Origin: Paracoccaceae bacterium
Lineage (GTDB): Bacteria; Pseudomonadota; Alphaproteobacteria; Rhodobacterales; Rhodobacteraceae
Length of the DNA: 42,402 nucleotides
Direction of reading: 5' to 3'
Assembly (NCBI GenBank): GCA_021648225.1
Contig: JAKITE010000009.1
Span: 1 to 42,402 of the forward strand
The position numbers and the translations under genes are program-made. Of this stretch, positions 40,728 to 42,402 are shown piece by piece. The notes under the pieces are model-generated. The model worked only from the letters and a program-made list of their open reading frames with translations. It was not told the DNA's origin and did not search any database. The first letter of the stretch is position 1, and the number at the start of each line of letters is the position of its first letter.

Positions 40728-41771
40728 ATGGAATATCGTAAACTCGGCCGCACCGATATGGAGGCCAGCGTTTTTTGTCTTGGCACCATGCTGTTTAATC
40801 TAGGCGAAACCCGCGCTGATTCAGCAAAGCAAATGGATATGGCAGTGGATCACGGCATCAACTTTTTTGATGTGGCGGAAATGTATCCGGTTAATCCTCT
40901 GGCGGCAGAAACTACCGGCGATTCCGAACGGGTGATTGGCGAATGGCTGCAAAAATCCGGTAAGCGCGGTGATCTGATTATCGCCACCAAGGTTTCCGGC
41001 GAGGGCTATATGAATGTGCGAAACGGCGCGCCGATATCGCGTGCCACCCTTACCGAAGCGGTTGAGGCCAGCCTTAAACGCCTGAAAACCGATTATATCG
41101 ACATTTACCAATTGCATTGGCCCAATCGTGGCTCTTATCATTTTCGCAAATATTGGGAATTTGATGCCAGCGGCCAGAATACGCAGGAAACGCTTGATAG
41201 CACATTGGAGATTCTGCAAACCTTACAAGAATTTGTCGATGCGGGAAAAATCCGCCATATCGGCCTGTCAAATGACAGCGCCTGGGGCACCATGCAATTT
41301 CTGAATATTGCCGAGGCGAATGGCTTGCCGCGTGTGGTGACCATGCAAAACGAATATAGCCTGATTAACCGCATGTATGACACCGATATGGCCGAGCTGA
41401 GCCATAACGAGGATGTCGGCCTGATCACCTATTCGCCGCTGGCAACCGGATTGTTGAGCGGTAAATATAGCGGTGATGTTACGCCAAAAGGATCACGCCG
41501 TGCGCGCAATGACAGCCTTGGCGGGCGTTTGACTGCTGACGCGCTTGCGGCCTCGGATGCTTATGTTGGGATCGCCCGCAAACACGGCATTGATCCGGTG
41601 CATATGGCCTTGGCGTTTTGTGTTGAACGCCCGTTTATGGCCTCGGTAATTTTTGGCGCGTCCAATATCGAACAGTTGGCACATATTCTAAAGGGCGTTG
41701 ATCTGCGTCTGAATGCCGAGATTAATGCGGATATTCTGGCTGCTTTTCGTAAATACCCAAGGCCGATGTAA
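40728..41771 (+). CDS. Aldo/keto reductase, Tas-like
   Basis: A 347-residue NADP-dependent oxidoreductase of the aldo/keto reductase superfamily, in the group related to E. coli Tas. It contains YRKLGRTDMEASVFCLGTM, the catalytic Asp and Tyr in FFDVAEMYPVNP, the Lys in IIATKVSGEG, and the His in IDIYQLHWPNRG. The NADP-binding part appears as YSPLATGLLSGKY and SVIFGASNIEQLAHIL. It begins directly after the rlmN TAA with no gap, so it is co-transcribed. AGAGAG before the start serves as ribosome site. The physiological substrate is not known for this subgroup. Confidence 0.94.
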   Translation: MEYRKLGRTDMEASVFCLGTMLFNLGETRADSAKQMDMAVDHGINFFDVAEMYPVNPLAAETTGDSERVIGEWLQKSGKRGDLIIATKVSGEGYMNVRNGAPISRATLTEAVEASLKRLKTDYIDIYQLHWPNRGSYHFRKYWEFDASGQNTQETLDSTLEILQTLQEFVDAGKIRHIGLSNDSAWGTMQFLNIAEANGLPRVVTMQNEYSLINRMYDTDMAELSHNEDVGLITYSPLATGLLSGKYSGDVTPKGSRRARNDSLGGRLTADALAASDAYVGIARKHGIDPVHMALAFCVERPFMASVIFGASNIEQLAHILKGVDLRLNAEINADILAAFRKYPRPM

Positions 41772-41854
41772 CCCACTTGATTTTGCCCTGATATTTGATG
41801 TAGATATATTACATTATTAGAATGTGTAAGCAAACCACATGGGGGAGACCAAAA

Positions 41855-42193
41855 ATGGCACTGGAACTAAACGGCACAACCATTGAAACCAACGAGGCAG
41901 GCCACTTGCTGGAACTGTCAGACTGGAGTAAAGAGCTGGCCGAAGTAATGGCAGCGGCTGACAATATCGAGCTGACCGAAAAGCACTGGGACCTGATCAA
42001 TTTTCTGCGTGAAGAATACATCGAAAACAACCAGACCCAGCCAAATACGCGCAAAATTGTCAAAGCCATGTCTGATGCTTGGGGTGAAAAAATCTCGCAG
42101 CGCGATGTCTATGACCTGTTCCCGGGCGACCCTTCTAAACAGGGTGGTAAAATTGCCGGTCTGCCGGAAAGCCGCCGCAAGGGCGGATATTAA
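41855..42193 (+). CDS. DsrC/TusE-family protein lacking both C-terminal cysteines
   Basis: A 112-residue member of the DsrC/TusE family: DWSKELAEVMAAADNIELTE, HWDLINFLREEYIENN, PNTRKIVKAMSDAWGEK and YDLFPGDPSKQGGKIAGLP. Canonical DsrC has two redox-active Cys near the C-terminus and TusE only the penultimate one. Here the tail is KQGGKIAGLPESRRKGGY, and the whole protein has no cysteine, so sulfur carriage as in TusE/DsrC is not possible by the known mechanism. Cysteine-free relatives have been described as possible regulators. ATG 41855 follows GGGGGAG by seven bases; the earlier ATG at 41822 lacks such a site. No dsr or tus partner is in the window. Confidence 0.9.
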   Translation: MALELNGTTIETNEAGHLLELSDWSKELAEVMAAADNIELTEKHWDLINFLREEYIENNQTQPNTRKIVKAMSDAWGEKISQRDVYDLFPGDPSKQGGKIAGLPESRRKGGY

Positions 42194-42199
42194 GGTTTA

Positions 42200-42221
42200 G
42201 CAGGCGGTTACCACTGCCTGC
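42200..42221 (+). terminator. Hairpin after the DsrC-like gene
   Basis: GCAGGC (42200-42205) and GCCTGC (42216-42221) form a six-pair stem with a ten-base loop, seven bases after the stop codon of the DsrC-like gene. The following GGCTGGTTATTT has only a weak U-content, so it is at best a modest terminator. Confidence 0.35.
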
Positions 42222-42335
42222 GGCTGGTTATTTGACAGGCGCGGCGCCGGTATAAAACAGGCTTTATGTCACGCTTTCCAGAAAGACAGCTTTGTCTGTG
42301 TGGCTCATTCTTCGACCTCTTGTTTTGCGCCCGGT

Positions 42336-42361
42336 GGCAGCCATGCGCGATCATGGCTGCC
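42336..42361. repeat. Perfect 10-base inverted repeat near the window end
   Basis: GGCAGCCATG (42336-42345) and CATGGCTGCC (42352-42361) are exact complements with a six-base loop, followed by TTTG. It lies in the last 209 bases, where no gene is convincing. It may be a terminator for a gene beyond the window edge or an operator. A frame opening at ATG 42264 runs to the edge, but its composition is not protein-like. Confidence 0.5.
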
Positions 42362-42402
42362 TTTGTGCGGATCATGAGAACTGCGAATGGCGTCTTCTTG
42401 TT

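Noticed and set aside
42264..42402. Plus-strand frame open to the window edge, and a 14-codon minus-strand frame encoding MSHTDKAVFLESVT
   Set aside because: The first has an unlikely composition. The second has a fair ribosome site but is too short to support without conservation data.
1..42402. CRISPR array, prophage, insertion sequence or toxin-antitoxin pair
   Set aside because: No regularly spaced repeats, transposase, integrase or phage structural genes were found; the dispersed hairpins are the only mobile-like signal.

Overview
The window looks like chromosomal DNA of an alphaproteobacterium, most likely a member of the Rhodobacterales. This is inferred from gene content and order: glnK-amtB, an mlaA-mlaC pair, ubiE-ubiB, a tsaD-gpsA-EVE group divergent from hemC-hemD, aerobic hemF, and a DsrC-like protein. 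GC content is moderate by eye (about half to the mid-50s, not counted). Almost all the DNA is densely packed housekeeping or envelope genes. I see no prophage, insertion sequence, CRISPR array, tRNA or rRNA.

Layout. 1-1107: nitrogen sensing and ammonium uptake (amtB, cut by the window edge, and glnK), minus strand. 1336-4809: a bifunctional penicillin-binding protein, convergent with the outer-membrane lipid transport genes mlaC and mlaA. 4934-7968: the ATPase and adaptor of a type I secretion system, with no substrate or outer-membrane partner in view. 8052-12229: a tightly coupled run (RidA-like, glycerophosphodiesterase, GNAT-like acyltransferase, FAD reductase, rsmD) with unusual start codons. 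12220-13860: REP-like hairpins and an unrecognised protein carrying a 70-codon triplet-repeat tract. 13939-16205: ubiE-ubiB (ubiquinone synthesis). 16183-20491: an M48 metalloprotease, a tiny exported protein and a large exported caspase-fold protein with Sel1 repeats. 20599-25071: cobQ, a Nudix hydrolase, cca and two LysE exporters. 25048-26525: a small GGCT-like protein and hemF.

26526-30562 holds a 331-base leader region with a possible promoter, mini-ORF and competing hairpins, then two tandem paralogous ABC exporters separated by another REP hairpin. 30584-33953 holds aspS and a divergent, unrecognised protein with a PD-(D/E)XK nuclease signature. 34037-35853 has a PQQ-type sugar dehydrogenase, a 293-base non-coding region full of nested inverted repeats, and an EVE-domain protein. 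35858-39481 carries gpsA and tsaD, with hemC-hemD diverging from them across only 24 bases. 39564-42193 ends with rlmN, an aldo/keto reductase and a DsrC/TusE-like protein that has no cysteine at all.

No single large novel system is obvious. The best leads are small: the cysteine-free DsrC relative, a probable CTG start in a CTGA overlap, REP hairpins that donate stop codons, the structured non-coding element near 35.3 kb, the lone PD-(D/E)XK-like protein, the triplet-repeat protein and the exported caspase-Sel1 protein.
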